From: Alphaproteobacteria bacterium
GTDB taxonomy: Bacteria > Pseudomonadota > Alphaproteobacteria > CAAGCB01 > CAG-977
DNA: 60,307 nt
Reading direction: 5' to 3'
Assembly: GCA_900768845.1 (NCBI GenBank)
Contig: CAAGEK010000034.1
Location: 1-60,307 of the forward strand
The translations under genes and the position numbers were made by a program. The notes beneath the pieces were generated by a model. It searched no databases and had not been told where the DNA came from. It saw only the letters and a list, made by a program, of their open reading frames with translations. Numbering within the stretch: the first letter of the stretch is position 1; each line of letters opens with the position of its first letter. Positions 1-8,839 of this stretch are shown piece by piece.

Positions 1-2
1 AA

Positions 3-593
3 ATGAAAACATTCCATGAGTCTGCGGCACAATCAGGCCGTTCGATGGTTGAAATGCTTGGTGTTCTGGCAATTATCGGCGTTTTGTCGGTCGGCGGTAT
101 TGCCGGTTACTCCATGGCAATGGCTAAATTCAAAATCACCAAAACAATCGATCAAGCGCAAACAATCATTACCAACATTCGTACTTTGTATGCGTCTCAG
201 CGTTCTTATTCAAAACTTACTCCTTCCTCGGCATACAATATGGGTGTGTTAACTGATGAAACATATACCGGATCCAAAGGCTTAAATCCTTATGGGGGAG
301 AAATTTCTTTTGATGTTTCTTCGGATAAGCGGCAGTTTACCGTCGAATATACGGGATTGACGGCTGAAGCGTGTTTGAAGCTGGCAACGGCCGATTGGGG
401 AGCGGATGCGTCTTCGGGCTTGGTCGCTATCGGTGTATCCGGTAACGGAGCAGTAGGAGATACTAAGTCCTTTATATGGAAAGATTCCACTGCGGATGAC
501 GCTTTGCCGGCAAAATTAGATATTGCGGCAGGAAAGTGTGCGGGGGCAACCAACGGAGCCAATACCAGTTCCGTTAAATGGTGGTTCCGTTAA
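3..593 (+). CDS. Type IV pilin-like protein
   Basis: A 196-residue protein with a class III (prepilin) signal. A short polar leader ends at Gly12, followed by RSMVE with Glu at position +5, then a continuous hydrophobic stretch (about residues 18-40) that would form the pilin N-terminal helix. Prepilin peptidase should cleave after Gly12. The N-terminus resembles type IVb/PilS-like pilins and pseudopilins. The C-terminal part has two cysteines (about 124 and 178), which could form the disulfide loop common in pilins. The start is only two bases into the window, so an upstream start or operon cannot be excluded. No assembly ATPase or prepilin peptidase is seen here. Whether it builds a pilus, a secretion pseudopilus or part of a conjugation system is unknown. 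Confidence 0.75.
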   Translation: MKTFHESAAQSGRSMVEMLGVLAIIGVLSVGGIAGYSMAMAKFKITKTIDQAQTIITNIRTLYASQRSYSKLTPSSAYNMGVLTDETYTGSKGLNPYGGEISFDVSSDKRQFTVEYTGLTAEACLKLATADWGADASSGLVAIGVSGNGAVGDTKSFIWKDSTADDALPAKLDIAAGKCAGATNGANTSSVKWWFR

Positions 594-612
594 TCCGTTC
601 TTTGTTCAACAT

Positions 613-641
613 AAAAAGCCTCCCGTCAGGGAGGCTTTTTT
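613..641 (+). terminator. Intrinsic terminator of the pilin-like gene
   Basis: GCCTCCC-GTCA-GGGAGGC stem flanked by A and T runs, 20 bases after the pilin stop codon. IS200-derived copy A starts 12 bases past the T run. Confidence 0.85.
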
Positions 642-1152
642 ATGTCCCGAAAACCCCGTGCTATGCAGGTGATTCGGCTATACACAAAGAAACTCCTCAG
701 GTACACTCAGATTGCGGTTCGGCAACTGCATATATCATATAGTTTTTGCGCCGAAATATTTCCCAAAGCATTCTATGAAGAAAGATGCATACTCAGAGAG
801 CTATGAGTGTGTCAGGCTTATGCCGGTGAAGATACCGCTGAAATGAGTCTGACAAGTTTTGCAGGTTTTCTGAAAAGGAAAAGCGGTTTGATGATTTACG
901 AGCGTTGGAGCGACATATCGCAGATACTATCCGCGGGAAAGAACTCCTGTAAGATTGCGGAATATCTACAGAATCAGATGAAGAAAGACGGTTCGTCAGA
1001 CCTCCTGAGATTAGACCTGTCCGCCCCGTTTCGGGAAGCAAGTAACGAAATGCACCTGCCGGAGCATTTACGCGCTAAGCGTAGCCGGAGGCATTAAGGG
1101 GTACGCCCGTCTTGTGAAAAACCATGCGCTGGGCGGGTGGTTTTCTTTTGGT
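642..1152 (+). mobile_element. Decayed IS200-type element, copy A
   Basis: About 0.5 kb with left-end sequence (CCCCGTGCTA-like, from 654), remnants of a Y1 transposase and a right end near 1120-1142. Codons at 847-1030 resemble the C-terminal half of IS200/IS1541 TnpA (MSLTSFAGFLKRKSG, then GKNSCKIAEYLQNQ, which keeps the Tyr position). Upstream traces match HMVFAPKY but the frame is broken. The Shine-Dalgarno hairpin arm and first transposase codons are missing, with the same junction as copies D and F. The right-end hairpin is damaged: the left arm reads CCATGCGCT where other copies have CCACCCGCC. Boundaries are approximate. Confidence 0.75.
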
Positions 1153-1164
1153 AACCGCTGATTC

Positions 1165-1490
1165 GGGGTAAAAAAAAACTCCTTTGATACAATGAAATCC
1201 GGCCGGTAAGACAACGATATGGAAAAATTACCGGAAAGTTCCCGAAAACGGTAGGAAAGATATTGTGAAAAAGCGGTCAATCCTGCCAAAGATGAGAGTC
1301 GTTCGGATTTATGGGGAAAAGAAGGGTGTAAGGTATTACGGCGGATAAAAGCGAATAATCGTCGGATAAAATCAGTCGGGGGAACATCTGATAACGGGCG
1401 TTCGATTTTTCCGCCCTGTTTGCGGGTGGCGAATCGCCTTAATGACGTTCAGGCGTCGCCGGTGGTATGAGGGGGGTGTCTGTATATGAA
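1165..1490 (+). mobile_element. Very decayed IS200-type remnant, copy H
   Basis: Weak but ordered similarity to the other copies: AAAAACTCCTTTGATA near 1172 (left-end arm), GCCAAAGATGAGAGTCGTTC near 1287 (the PPKMSVSS region), and from about 1410 the tail CCGCCCTGTTTGCGGGTGGC, followed by GACGTTCAGGCGTCGCCGG. It lies between copies A and B. No reading frame survives. The call is by eye and needs an alignment. Confidence 0.4.
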
Positions 1491-1744
1491 GTTTTTTTTT
1501 ACGGGGAAACGCTTTTTGTAAATCGAAGTGCCCCATCATCAAGGGAACGCTTGCACGAAACAAGGATGTTTTGGAAATCAATATAACCGGACGGTTTTAG
1601 TTTTACAGCATTTTGCCCGAAGTCGGAACGTCGGAAAAAGGCAAAAATTTTAGAGTAATCCCTGCGAAAAAGCCGTCAAAATGCAAGTAAAAACAACCGG
1701 ATGTTCAAAAGAACACATTTAAAGCACGGCTATCTCATGCGCGA
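1491..1744. other. Gene-free stretch between inverted IS200 remnants
   Basis: AT-richer DNA with no plausible coding frame, RNA gene or convincing promoter. It is enclosed by copies A/H and the inverted copy B. I see nothing functional in it. Confidence 0.5.
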
Positions 1745-2285
1745 AATACAAATAGATACCCGCCCGCCCAGCGCATGGTTCTTCACAGGACGGGCGTAAC
1801 CCTCATGCTACCGGCTACGCCTGAACGGCGTACAACGCTCCGGCAGGTGCATTTTGTTACTTGCCACCCGTAAACGGGGCGGACAGGTCTAATGTCAGGA
1901 GGTCTGACAAGCTGTCTTCTTTTAGCTGGTTTCGTATATATTATGCTATCTTATAGGTGTTCCGGCTGTATCTACATAGTATCCCTTGCTCTAAGCGATA
2001 TTGTACCTTATGTCGCTCCAACGCTCGTAAATCCTCAAACCGCTTTTCCCTTTCAGAAAACCTGCAAAACTTGACACACTCATCTTCGGCGGTATTTCGG
2101 CACGAATACCATGTGGTATTTTCAGTTCCATGCCGTATGTGATAATGTTTTTACATCATTCACCTTTAACTCCTTAGGTTCAGTTGCAGTTGTCAGAGCG
2201 CAATTCGAGTTTACCTAAGGAGTTCTTTCTGCATAGCTATAAGCTTTCATGAACCATGTGCCTAGCACGGGGGTTTCACTTTACC
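1745..2285 (-). mobile_element. Decayed IS200-type element, copy B
   Basis: Read on the minus strand, the left end is near 2273 and the right end near 1757. It keeps both arms of the left-end hairpin: CTCCTTAGGT-like and ACCTAAGGAG, which contains the Shine-Dalgarno sequence. A GTG start near 2162 leads into VNDVKTLSHTAWN, then TGA where related transposases have Cys, then KYHMVF. The centre of the transposase, including the HUH region, is deleted, joining KY directly to the PPKMSVSSF region. The same stop and a very similar junction occur in copy C. It points away from the possible secreted-protein gene at 2331-3122 and lies just past that gene's terminator. Confidence 0.8.
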
Positions 2286-2312
2286 AAAAAAAGGCGGCAA
2301 GGTTGCCGCCTT
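2286..2312 (-). terminator. Intrinsic terminator of the 2331-3122 gene
   Basis: Minus-strand hairpin AAGGCGGCAA-CC-TTGCCGCCTT followed by seven U, 19 bases after the stop codon. Copy B begins 12 bases further on. Confidence 0.85.
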
Positions 2313-2330
2313 CGCCGTATAAAAAACGCT

Positions 2331-3122
2331 TTAGACCAGCAAACTGAACAGTTGCGCCGCTTTACTGCCCGATGAAGATTGAATCGTCGCCATGTTCGTG
2401 TACCCCGCCGATAAAAGACCCGCCGCCGACTGAGCATTTAAAATTTGCGCACTGGCCGCAACATTGCTTAACGCTTCTTGCGCTTTTGAAAGGGCTATGT
2501 CGGATTCGGTGACTTTTGTATGATCAATGGACTGCTCCTGCGTCAGATAATCGTGCTTGTATGTATCGCCCATCTGCAATTGCAATGCGTAAAGCGTATC
2601 TTCATCAACAGGCTTTCCGTTTTCCGTGGATACATGGATGTAATACCACCCCTTTTCCGACGGAGATACTTTATATTCCCCGCGCATCATTTTTTCAAAT
2701 GATTCATAGGCTTTTTTCGATCCTTCGTCATTCGAGGCGACAAGCGTTTGACGGTTGTTCTTATATGTGAAAACCTCGATGCGCAAGCCTTTCCCCTTGA
2801 AAGAATCTATGGCGGACTGATAGTCCTTTTTGGCGTCTTCCAAGGCGTCCGTGGCGTCCGACGCCGATGTGTCCTTTTCTTCCTTTTTGGCGGACAGGTT
2901 TACTGCGGACAGGCGCAACTTCCCTCTGGACACGACATTGAATTTGAACCAGTCTTCGCGTTCGTTTTTGGAAAGGGTCGTCACAACGTTCAAACGTGAA
3001 TAATTCAAACGCGCCTGACCGATGTCGCGGGCGTTGGATATGGATTCGTCATAAATGTCAATCGAGGTTTTTTCCCAAACCTTGGCATACGATGCGGTCG
3101 TGTCGGATACGGATGAAACCAT
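2331..3122 (-). CDS. Uncharacterised protein with PPC-like beta-sandwich pattern
   Basis: About 263 residues, not recognised as a named family. Residues 55-200 show the alternating pattern of a bacterial pre-peptidase C-terminal (PPC) beta-sandwich: DWFKFNV, GKLRLSAVNLS, LRIEVFTYKN, WYYIHVSTENG and YALQLQMG. A charged insert (KKEEKDTSASDATDALEDAKK) splits it. The C-terminal 50 residues are rich in Ala, Ser and Gln. There is no clear signal peptide, so any export would use a non-Sec route. ATG at 3122 is preferred because GAGG lies five bases upstream; a GTG at 3128 is also possible. It follows the cyclase gene on the same strand with a 91-base gap. Function unknown. Confidence 0.6.
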   Translation of the reverse strand: MVSSVSDTTASYAKVWEKTSIDIYDESISNARDIGQARLNYSRLNVVTTLSKNEREDWFKFNVVSRGKLRLSAVNLSAKKEEKDTSASDATDALEDAKKDYQSAIDSFKGKGLRIEVFTYKNNRQTLVASNDEGSKKAYESFEKMMRGEYKVSPSEKGWYYIHVSTENGKPVDEDTLYALQLQMGDTYKHDYLTQEQSIDHTKVTESDIALSKAQEALSNVAASAQILNAQSAAGLLSAGYTNMATIQSSSGSKAAQLFSLLV

Positions 3123-3213
3123 GGCCACCTCAAATTCTTTGTTGAACAGGGAACTTCTTTCCCTGCGTTTTCTATAATATTAACACGAAAATGTGCAAAG
3201 CCGAAAAGATTTT

Positions 3214-5094
3214 TTAAAATTCAGGCAAAGCTTCCGAAAGCTTTTTGGTCGTTTGGGGAACCGGCGGTTCGTTTCGTCCGTTTTCCGTCTGTTCCGGAAC
3301 GGTTTCCTGTTCAACGGAATTCCAGACAACTTCAAAAACGGCTTGAGGTTCGGCAATGCCTTTCAGCTCTTTATCGCCCAGCGGTTCAAAATTGTATGTT
3401 TTCCCTGCGGAAAGCTCCTTGACGACGTTTGACACGAAAATCTGATCTTTATCGGCCAAGGCGCAAATGCGGGCGGCGATCTGCACCGTTGTTCCGAACA
3501 GGTCGTTTTCTTCGATAATCGGTTCGCCGGCGTTCAATCCGATACGGACTTCCAACGGAATGGTCGGGGTTTGTTTGTTGTATTTCGCAATGGCGCGCTG
3601 AATGGCGATGGCGGCGTCAACCGCGTTTGAAGCGGACGTAAACGAAGCCATCGTCCCGTCGCCGGTCAGCTTTACTTCGCGACCGTTGCACGCGCTGAGA
3701 GCCTGACGAACGATGGTGTTGTGCTTTCTGATCAGCTGTTGAGCCATGGAATCGCCCAAGGTCTGGGTGAAGTTCGTCGATCCGACCATATCCGTGAACA
3801 TGATCGTCATAATGCCCGATGACGCCCCGTCCGCATCGCTTCCGTCCGTATTCAGCCATTTGCCCATTGTTTTCTGGATGATTTGCAACACTTCGGAGGA
3901 GGCCGGATTTTCTCTGAACGCCTCCATAGCCTTCGATCCTCCTTGTATCACGGACAGGTGCGACGGTTCAAAGGCGTATTCGTTTATTTTGTCGCAAAAC
4001 ATTTCGGCCAAAGGAAGCGACAACCCCATGACTTCCAACAGCCCGCAAAGCAGGGTTTTGTTTTGTACGGCCGTCAATTTCCCGTGTTGAGCCAAAGTTT
4101 CGGCCGCTCCGGACATAAAAAGGCCGATACCGAAACGGGCATAGGTGTCCAAAGGCGTGTTGTTTTGTTGCAGATGTTTTAAAACAACCACCAACAGCGT
4201 CGTTAAACGCAGATATTCCTTTTCCAAGGCGGCGGGGATGACGATTTTTTCTTCTTCCGCAGGCGGCGGTGCAGGCGGTGCTTCCGGAGATTTTTCCTCT
4301 TCGGCGTTTTCTTTTAATTCCGGAGGGGTGAAAGCCTCTTCTTCTGCCGGTTCTTCGCGTTCGGGCGTTTTCGCCGCTTTCAAAGAGGGGGAAGGTTCCT
4401 GTTCGCGGCGTTCGTCGGCGGCGGGGAGGGGATCGCCCTTTATCCGTTCCCACAAACGGAACAGCCAGTTCGCCAAATTTTTGGTTCCTTGCGATTCTTT
4501 GGCCGTTTCGACAAGGTTTTGCGACTTTTCATCTTGTTTGTCGTTCCGTTCTTCCTGCTGTTTGTGTTCCACTGCCGGCGAGGAACCGACCAGAACGTCC
4601 CAAGGCACCATCTTTAACGACATCGGGATGGAAATCACCAAAAACAGCAGAATGAAAACCATGAAAATCAGGCTGCCCGTAATGTGGGTCGGCAAAAAAC
4701 CGATTTCCATGATCGCTTTGATGAAGACTGTCGCCGCCAATCCCGCAACGGCCAAAGATACTGCCAGAACGAAAAATAAACGCCCCAGAGCTTCAAAAAC
4801 GGTGGTTTTCGGAGCCTCTTCCTTGATTTTCAAAGGCGGAAAAACCTTCATCGGAGGTTGACGCTGTGTACTGGAAACTTTGACGTATTCGCTCAGATAG
4901 ACCAAAGTTTGCTGAAACTTCTGAGTATTTAAATCGTATGTTTCGCGAATGACCTTTGTCGGGCGATTGGTTGAAAATTCCGTGCTTTTCGCGTCTTCCA
5001 AAGCTTCCGCCCGTTTTTCGGAAGAATACCGTGCCTGTAGATTCCAAGTGTTGTTGTCATAAACATAGACTTCATAATTGACGATATTGGACAC
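3214..5094 (-). CDS. Membrane-tethered class III adenylate/guanylate cyclase
   Basis: 626 residues. Residues 427-592 form a class III cyclase domain: FTDMVGST with metal-binding Asp435, KLTGDGTMASF with Asp479, and Lys475 at the position that usually selects adenine. Two hydrophobic segments (about 106-126 and 139-160) make a hairpin anchor. Before it is a small soluble N-terminal region with a YEVYVYDN start; after it come a long Pro/Glu-rich linker (170-285) and a helical domain (285-410) that may be regulatory. Product is probably cAMP from ATP on the cytoplasmic face. No CRP-like regulator is in the window. The input signal is unknown. The N-terminal region and helical domain are not ones I recognise. 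Confidence 0.85.
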   Translation of the reverse strand: MSNIVNYEVYVYDNNTWNLQARYSSEKRAEALEDAKSTEFSTNRPTKVIRETYDLNTQKFQQTLVYLSEYVKVSSTQRQPPMKVFPPLKIKEEAPKTTVFEALGRLFFVLAVSLAVAGLAATVFIKAIMEIGFLPTHITGSLIFMVFILLFLVISIPMSLKMVPWDVLVGSSPAVEHKQQEERNDKQDEKSQNLVETAKESQGTKNLANWLFRLWERIKGDPLPAADERREQEPSPSLKAAKTPEREEPAEEEAFTPPELKENAEEEKSPEAPPAPPPAEEEKIVIPAALEKEYLRLTTLLVVVLKHLQQNNTPLDTYARFGIGLFMSGAAETLAQHGKLTAVQNKTLLCGLLEVMGLSLPLAEMFCDKINEYAFEPSHLSVIQGGSKAMEAFRENPASSEVLQIIQKTMGKWLNTDGSDADGASSGIMTIMFTDMVGSTNFTQTLGDSMAQQLIRKHNTIVRQALSACNGREVKLTGDGTMASFTSASNAVDAAIAIQRAIAKYNKQTPTIPLEVRIGLNAGEPIIEENDLFGTTVQIAARICALADKDQIFVSNVVKELSAGKTYNFEPLGDKELKGIAEPQAVFEVVWNSVEQETVPEQTENGRNEPPVPQTTKKLSEALPEF

Positions 5095-5132
5095 GGCATT
5101 GACCTAAACAGAAAATTCAAGTCCATTATAGA

Positions 5133-5178
5133 TAAAAAACGGCGGTCTTCAATAACTTTAAAGACCGCCGTCCGTTTT
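5133..5178. terminator. Terminator after rpmE, possibly bidirectional
   Basis: 11-bp perfect stem (ACGGCGGTCTT and AAGACCGCCGT) with A run before and T run after. It separates rpmE from the cyclase gene. In the minus direction it ends rpmE transcription. Confidence 0.85.
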
Positions 5179-5190
5179 TTTGAAAAAGGC

Positions 5191-5415
5191 TTATTTTTTG
5201 CCGGTGAACGCGGCAAAACGCTTGTTGAACTTAGCCAGCTGGCCTCCGCTGTCGACCAAACGGTAAACGCCCGTCCAAGCCGGATGCGCCAACGGGTCAA
5301 TATCCAAGCGAATCGAATCGCCTTCCTTCCCCATCGTCGAACGGGTTTTGAATTCCGTTCCGTCTGTCATAACCACGGTGACTTCGTGGTAATCGGGATG
5401 AATATCTTTTTTCAT
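5191..5415 (-). CDS. rpmE: 50S ribosomal protein L31
   Basis: 74 residues, MKKDIHPDYHEVTVVMTDGTEF, the family-typical opening. It lacks the CxxC zinc pair of the C+ type: there is no Cys in the protein, so this is the zinc-independent form usual in Alphaproteobacteria. Component of the large ribosomal subunit at the central protuberance. Monocistronic, with a strong terminator downstream. Confidence 0.95.
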   Translation of the reverse strand: MKKDIHPDYHEVTVVMTDGTEFKTRSTMGKEGDSIRLDIDPLAHPAWTGVYRLVDSGGQLAKFNKRFAAFTGKK

Positions 5416-5514
5416 TGCAAAGCTCCAGACAACAAATTGAAGGATTACTCTATACCCCGCAACCGCGGAAATATCAAGTTTTTTTCGCCGCCATACGCAA
5501 AAAAGATGCTTTCT

Positions 5515-6606
5515 TTAACGTTCCGTCAGTTTGAATTCGATTCTGCGGTTGTTTTTACGGGCTTCTTCGCCGTCGCCGAGCGTCAGGGGGTGGTACTGTC
5601 CGAATCCGGCGGCAACCAAGCGGTTGGGGGGGACGCCTTGGGAAATCAGGTAACGGACGACCGAAATGGCGCGGTCGGCGGACAAATCCCAATTCGATTC
5701 ATATTTTTCGTTTTTGATCGGAACGGAATCCGTATGGCCGTCGACACGCAAAACCCAAGAAACGTTTTTCGGGATTTTCTTGGATATTTGGATTAACGTT
5801 TTCGCCAACAAAGCCAGCTGTTTCTTGCCTTTCGCTTCCAAATCGGCCGATCCCGTTTTGAAAAACAGCTCCGATTGGAACACGAAACGGTCGCCTTCGA
5901 TTCGGACGCCTTTTTCCTTTTCCAGAATTTTTCTCAACGTGCCGAAAAAGTCGGAACGATAGTATGCCAGTTCCGTCACTTTTTGCGCCAAAGCCCTGTT
6001 TAATTTTTTGCCCAAATCGGCGATTTGCGCTTTCTGGCGTTTGGAAACCTCTTCGGAAGCGTCCAAAGCCGCCGTCAACCGTGACAGTTCCGCCGTCATC
6101 GTTTCAATGCGTTTTGTCAAAAGGGCGATATGCACTTTGGCTTCTTCGGATATTTTGCGTTCGCTTTCAACGTCTTGCAGACGCGAAGCGTTTTCCTTTT
6201 CCAATTCGTCCCTTTGCTCGCTTAACGCTTTGACGTCTTGTTGCAATAAAGCCGCCTGTTTCAGGGTTTCCTGCAAATTTTCCTCGGTTTTCGCGTGTTC
6301 CGCCTTTAATAAATCGAGTTCGGCGATCAGCTGTTGTTCCGCCGTCGCTTTTTCCTTTAATGACAGCGACAGGTTTTCGGAATGTTTCCTTTCAACGGCC
6401 AGTTGGGAAGCCAAAGCGTTCAATTCCGCCGTTAAAAAGGATATTTCATCGTTTTTCGTATTCAGGTTTTTGCCCAAAAAGAAATGCGCCGTCACAAACA
6501 ACAGCAAAAAAAACAGAACGACAATCAAAAGCGTCGACAACGCATCAACGAAGCTCGGCCAGAAATTGTATTCGGGTCTGTGTCTGGAAAGGCGGGATTT
6601 GCTCAT
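5515..6606 (-). CDS. MotB-like inner-membrane protein with coiled coil and OmpA domain
   Basis: 363 residues. One N-terminal transmembrane helix (about 17-43), with Asp21 in PSFVDALSTLL at the position of the proton-binding Asp of MotB/TolR-type stators. Then a long coiled coil (about 50-215, Glu/Lys/Leu heptads) and a C-terminal OmpA/MotB peptidoglycan-binding domain (about 245-363) with DGHTDSVPI and NWDLSADRA. The start overlaps the stop of the MotA/TolQ-like gene by ATGA, so the two are translationally coupled. The pair is probably a proton-driven complex spanning inner membrane to peptidoglycan. No flagellar genes are nearby. Similar pairs with an OmpA-like partner are, to my knowledge, common but little studied in Alphaproteobacteria. 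Confidence 0.8.
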   Translation of the reverse strand: MSKSRLSRHRPEYNFWPSFVDALSTLLIVVLFFLLLFVTAHFFLGKNLNTKNDEISFLTAELNALASQLAVERKHSENLSLSLKEKATAEQQLIAELDLLKAEHAKTEENLQETLKQAALLQQDVKALSEQRDELEKENASRLQDVESERKISEEAKVHIALLTKRIETMTAELSRLTAALDASEEVSKRQKAQIADLGKKLNRALAQKVTELAYYRSDFFGTLRKILEKEKGVRIEGDRFVFQSELFFKTGSADLEAKGKKQLALLAKTLIQISKKIPKNVSWVLRVDGHTDSVPIKNEKYESNWDLSADRAISVVRYLISQGVPPNRLVAAGFGQYHPLTLGDGEEARKNNRRIEFKLTER

Positions 6607-7595
6607 AAGCTTTTATCCTGCCCTGAAATCGTTCGCACCAACAGCTTGAACGAATCCCGCATTTCCTGCAACAGGGCTTCGTTGCGTGCGTCCGCCCGCT
6701 GATCTTCCTGAGCCAGAGTGCGGTCGATCCGGCTGATCAGCCTGACGAGTTCCGCATACAGCTGGACTCTTTCCTGTTCGGTTGCGGTGGCTTTTTGCTG
6801 GCGGGTGCGGATGTCGGCCAGACTTTCGACCATTTGTTCCAGTAAAGCGTTGGCATAGGCGGCATTCGACGTAACCAGATCGTCACTGCTGCCGACTGAG
6901 GAAGAATAGCGGGTCAAAGAAGCCAGATGTTCGTCCAGCCCGTTGTAAAAATTGTTTTGCGCGCCGCTGGTTTGCAAATCGAGAAAGCCCATGATCAAGG
7001 CTCCCGACAATCCTAACAGGGAAGAGGAGAACGCCGTTCCCATCCCTTCCAACGGAGCTTTCAGGCTGTTTTGAATCGTGCCGAATATCTGTGTTGCGTC
7101 TTCACCCGACACGTTTAACGAGGCGATGACGTCGCCGACCGCGCCGACCGTCCCCATCAATCCCCAAAATGTTCCCAACAACCCCAAAAACGTTGACAAC
7201 CCGATTAAATAACGCGAAATGTCGCGGCTTTCGTCGAGCCTCATTCCCACGGAATCCAGAATCGTTCTGGCAACGGAAGGCGACAGGACGGCGTTTCCCT
7301 TGTCCTGATTGTTCCGCAGGACAAAAGCCAGCGGTGACAACAGGCGCAACCGTTTCAGCACCGACGGTTCCAACGATAAAGCCGGAGCGCGCAACCAGCG
7401 GATTTCCTTTCTGAGAATCAAGACGGAACGGAAATTCAGGATGACGCCGAAAAACAAAACGACCAATATCAATCCGTTCAAACCGACGTTTGTCAGAAAC
7501 GCCCTTTCCAAAGCGGGATACAAAAGCGTGCAAGCCCCCGCCACGGCGAACAGGAAAAACAGCATACGGGAAATATAGCGTTTCGGAGAACTCAT
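6603..7595 (-). CDS. MotA/TolQ/ExbB-type proton channel subunit
   Basis: About 330 residues with hydrophobic segments near 12-32, 36-55, 135-165 and 190-215. The conserved channel segment reads STFLGLLGTFWGLMGTVGAV, then EGMGTAFSSSLLGLSGAL, the signature of the MotA/TolQ/ExbB family. The C-terminal 100 residues are helical and charged. The start at 7595 is chosen because GAGGAG lies a good distance upstream; a TTG seven codons earlier is less likely. Expected to form the inner-membrane ring around the MotB-like protein encoded next, using the proton gradient. Distinct from the tolQ gene at 18449. Confidence 0.8.
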   Translation of the reverse strand: MSSPKRYISRMLFFLFAVAGACTLLYPALERAFLTNVGLNGLILVVLFFGVILNFRSVLILRKEIRWLRAPALSLEPSVLKRLRLLSPLAFVLRNNQDKGNAVLSPSVARTILDSVGMRLDESRDISRYLIGLSTFLGLLGTFWGLMGTVGAVGDVIASLNVSGEDATQIFGTIQNSLKAPLEGMGTAFSSSLLGLSGALIMGFLDLQTSGAQNNFYNGLDEHLASLTRYSSSVGSSDDLVTSNAAYANALLEQMVESLADIRTRQQKATATEQERVQLYAELVRLISRIDRTLAQEDQRADARNEALLQEMRDSFKLLVRTISGQDKSL

Positions 7596-7618
7596 GAAAA
7601 CACGCTCCTCAATCAAAA

Positions 7619-8818
7619 TTAACGTTCGTAAATCAGGATGTCCGCCCTGTTCGGTATTTTATCGCCCGCCCCCCGCTGTCCGAAAGCGCGGACGTCGACG
7701 CGCAAACTGTTGATGCCCGCTTGAACCATGTAAGAACGCACCGCCAAAACGCGGCGCAGGGAAATTTGGCGTTCCCGTCCGTAATCCGGCGATTGCGTCG
7801 GAGCGGAATAACCGTAAACGGTCATGCGTTTTTCCGGATGTTTGTGCATCAACACCGCCAACGCATCCAATTCCGTTCCCATTTCCGGAGTCAGGATTTC
7901 GGACGTTCTGTCAAACAGCAAAACGGAAGCTAGCCGTTTGTTTTTTGCCACTGCCGCCGCCGTTTCCGATTCTTGCGGCAACTTTTGAAGCAGGGCGTTT
8001 GAACGTTTTTCCGGCGACAGGTTTTCCGGCGTACGGATGACGGAGGCGAACGGCAGGATTTTCGTTTTTTGCCGCTCCCGCTCTTCTTTCGCCGCGATTT
8101 GTTCCGCACGGTCGCGGACGGATTGCGGTCGTTTTTTGGATTTTTCCCGATCCGGCGGTTCTTTTCGGGCGGCGTCGACCTTTTTACGCGCCTGTGCCGG
8201 CGGTTTTCCGGCGGGGGAGTTTGTAATGAGGGCTGTTCCGGTTTGCCCGTCTTTTGCGTTTTGTATGTCTTTTTGCTGTTCCAGAAACAGCTTGGATAAA
8301 GACGGTTCTTTTTTCCGTTTCGCCGTTTGTGCGTCCGTCTTGCCGGCGGCGGCGGTTTTTAGGCCGTCTTCCGTTTTCCGGCCGGCGGCTTTTGCCGTTT
8401 GTGCCGCTTTTCTGGCTTGAGAGGCTTTTTCCGCCAACGCTTTCTTTCTTGCGGCCTCTTTTTCCCGCATTTCAAGCAATTTGACTTCGGGAACCGGCTT
8501 CGCACGCGGTTTCAGGCGGTCGTGAGCATCCTGCACGCGACTTTCCCGAACGTGATATTTATTGTCGGAACGGGGGCGATTGACGGATTGAGCCGCGGCG
8601 TCCGTACTTTTTTTGGCGGGAGCCGTTGAAGGGACGACCGGTTTCGCCGGTTTTTCAGGCTGTTCCGGAGCGGCCGGAACGGGGGCGGAAGTGGTCGCGT
8701 CCTTGGGGATGAAATCCTCGGTCAAAACGTCAAGGTTCAGCGTAATCTGGGCGTAAGCGGGCGCGACCGCCGACAGTGCGGCGGCCATAAACAAGGCGAT
8801 GTACCCGAATATCCTCAA
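7619..8818 (-). CDS. Exported OmpA-like periplasmic protein
   Basis: 399 residues. Sec signal peptide with likely cleavage after AYA (residue 23). A low-complexity Lys/Ala/Pro/Arg-rich middle (about 35-260) could span the periplasm. The C-terminal 110 residues have an OmpA-like fold pattern: LLFDRTSEILTPEMGTELDAL, VYGYSAPT, and RVDVRAFGQRG. The usual peptidoglycan-contact residues (TD, NxxLSxxRA) are only partly kept. It sits upstream of the MotA/MotB-like pair and probably works with it at the outer membrane or peptidoglycan. No lipobox, so soluble after cleavage. Confidence 0.7.
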   Translation of the reverse strand: MRIFGYIALFMAAALSAVAPAYAQITLNLDVLTEDFIPKDATTSAPVPAAPEQPEKPAKPVVPSTAPAKKSTDAAAQSVNRPRSDNKYHVRESRVQDAHDRLKPRAKPVPEVKLLEMREKEAARKKALAEKASQARKAAQTAKAAGRKTEDGLKTAAAGKTDAQTAKRKKEPSLSKLFLEQQKDIQNAKDGQTGTALITNSPAGKPPAQARKKVDAARKEPPDREKSKKRPQSVRDRAEQIAAKEERERQKTKILPFASVIRTPENLSPEKRSNALLQKLPQESETAAAVAKNKRLASVLLFDRTSEILTPEMGTELDALAVLMHKHPEKRMTVYGYSAPTQSPDYGRERQISLRRVLAVRSYMVQAGINSLRVDVRAFGQRGAGDKIPNRADILIYER

Positions 8819-8839
8819 AACGCCGTTCTCCTTGCGAAA

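Noticed and set aside
5515..7595. The MotA/MotB-like pair as Zorya anti-phage genes
   Set aside because: The MotA-like protein lacks the long ZorA tail and no ZorC, ZorD or ZorE gene is nearby; the context is efp/suhB housekeeping.
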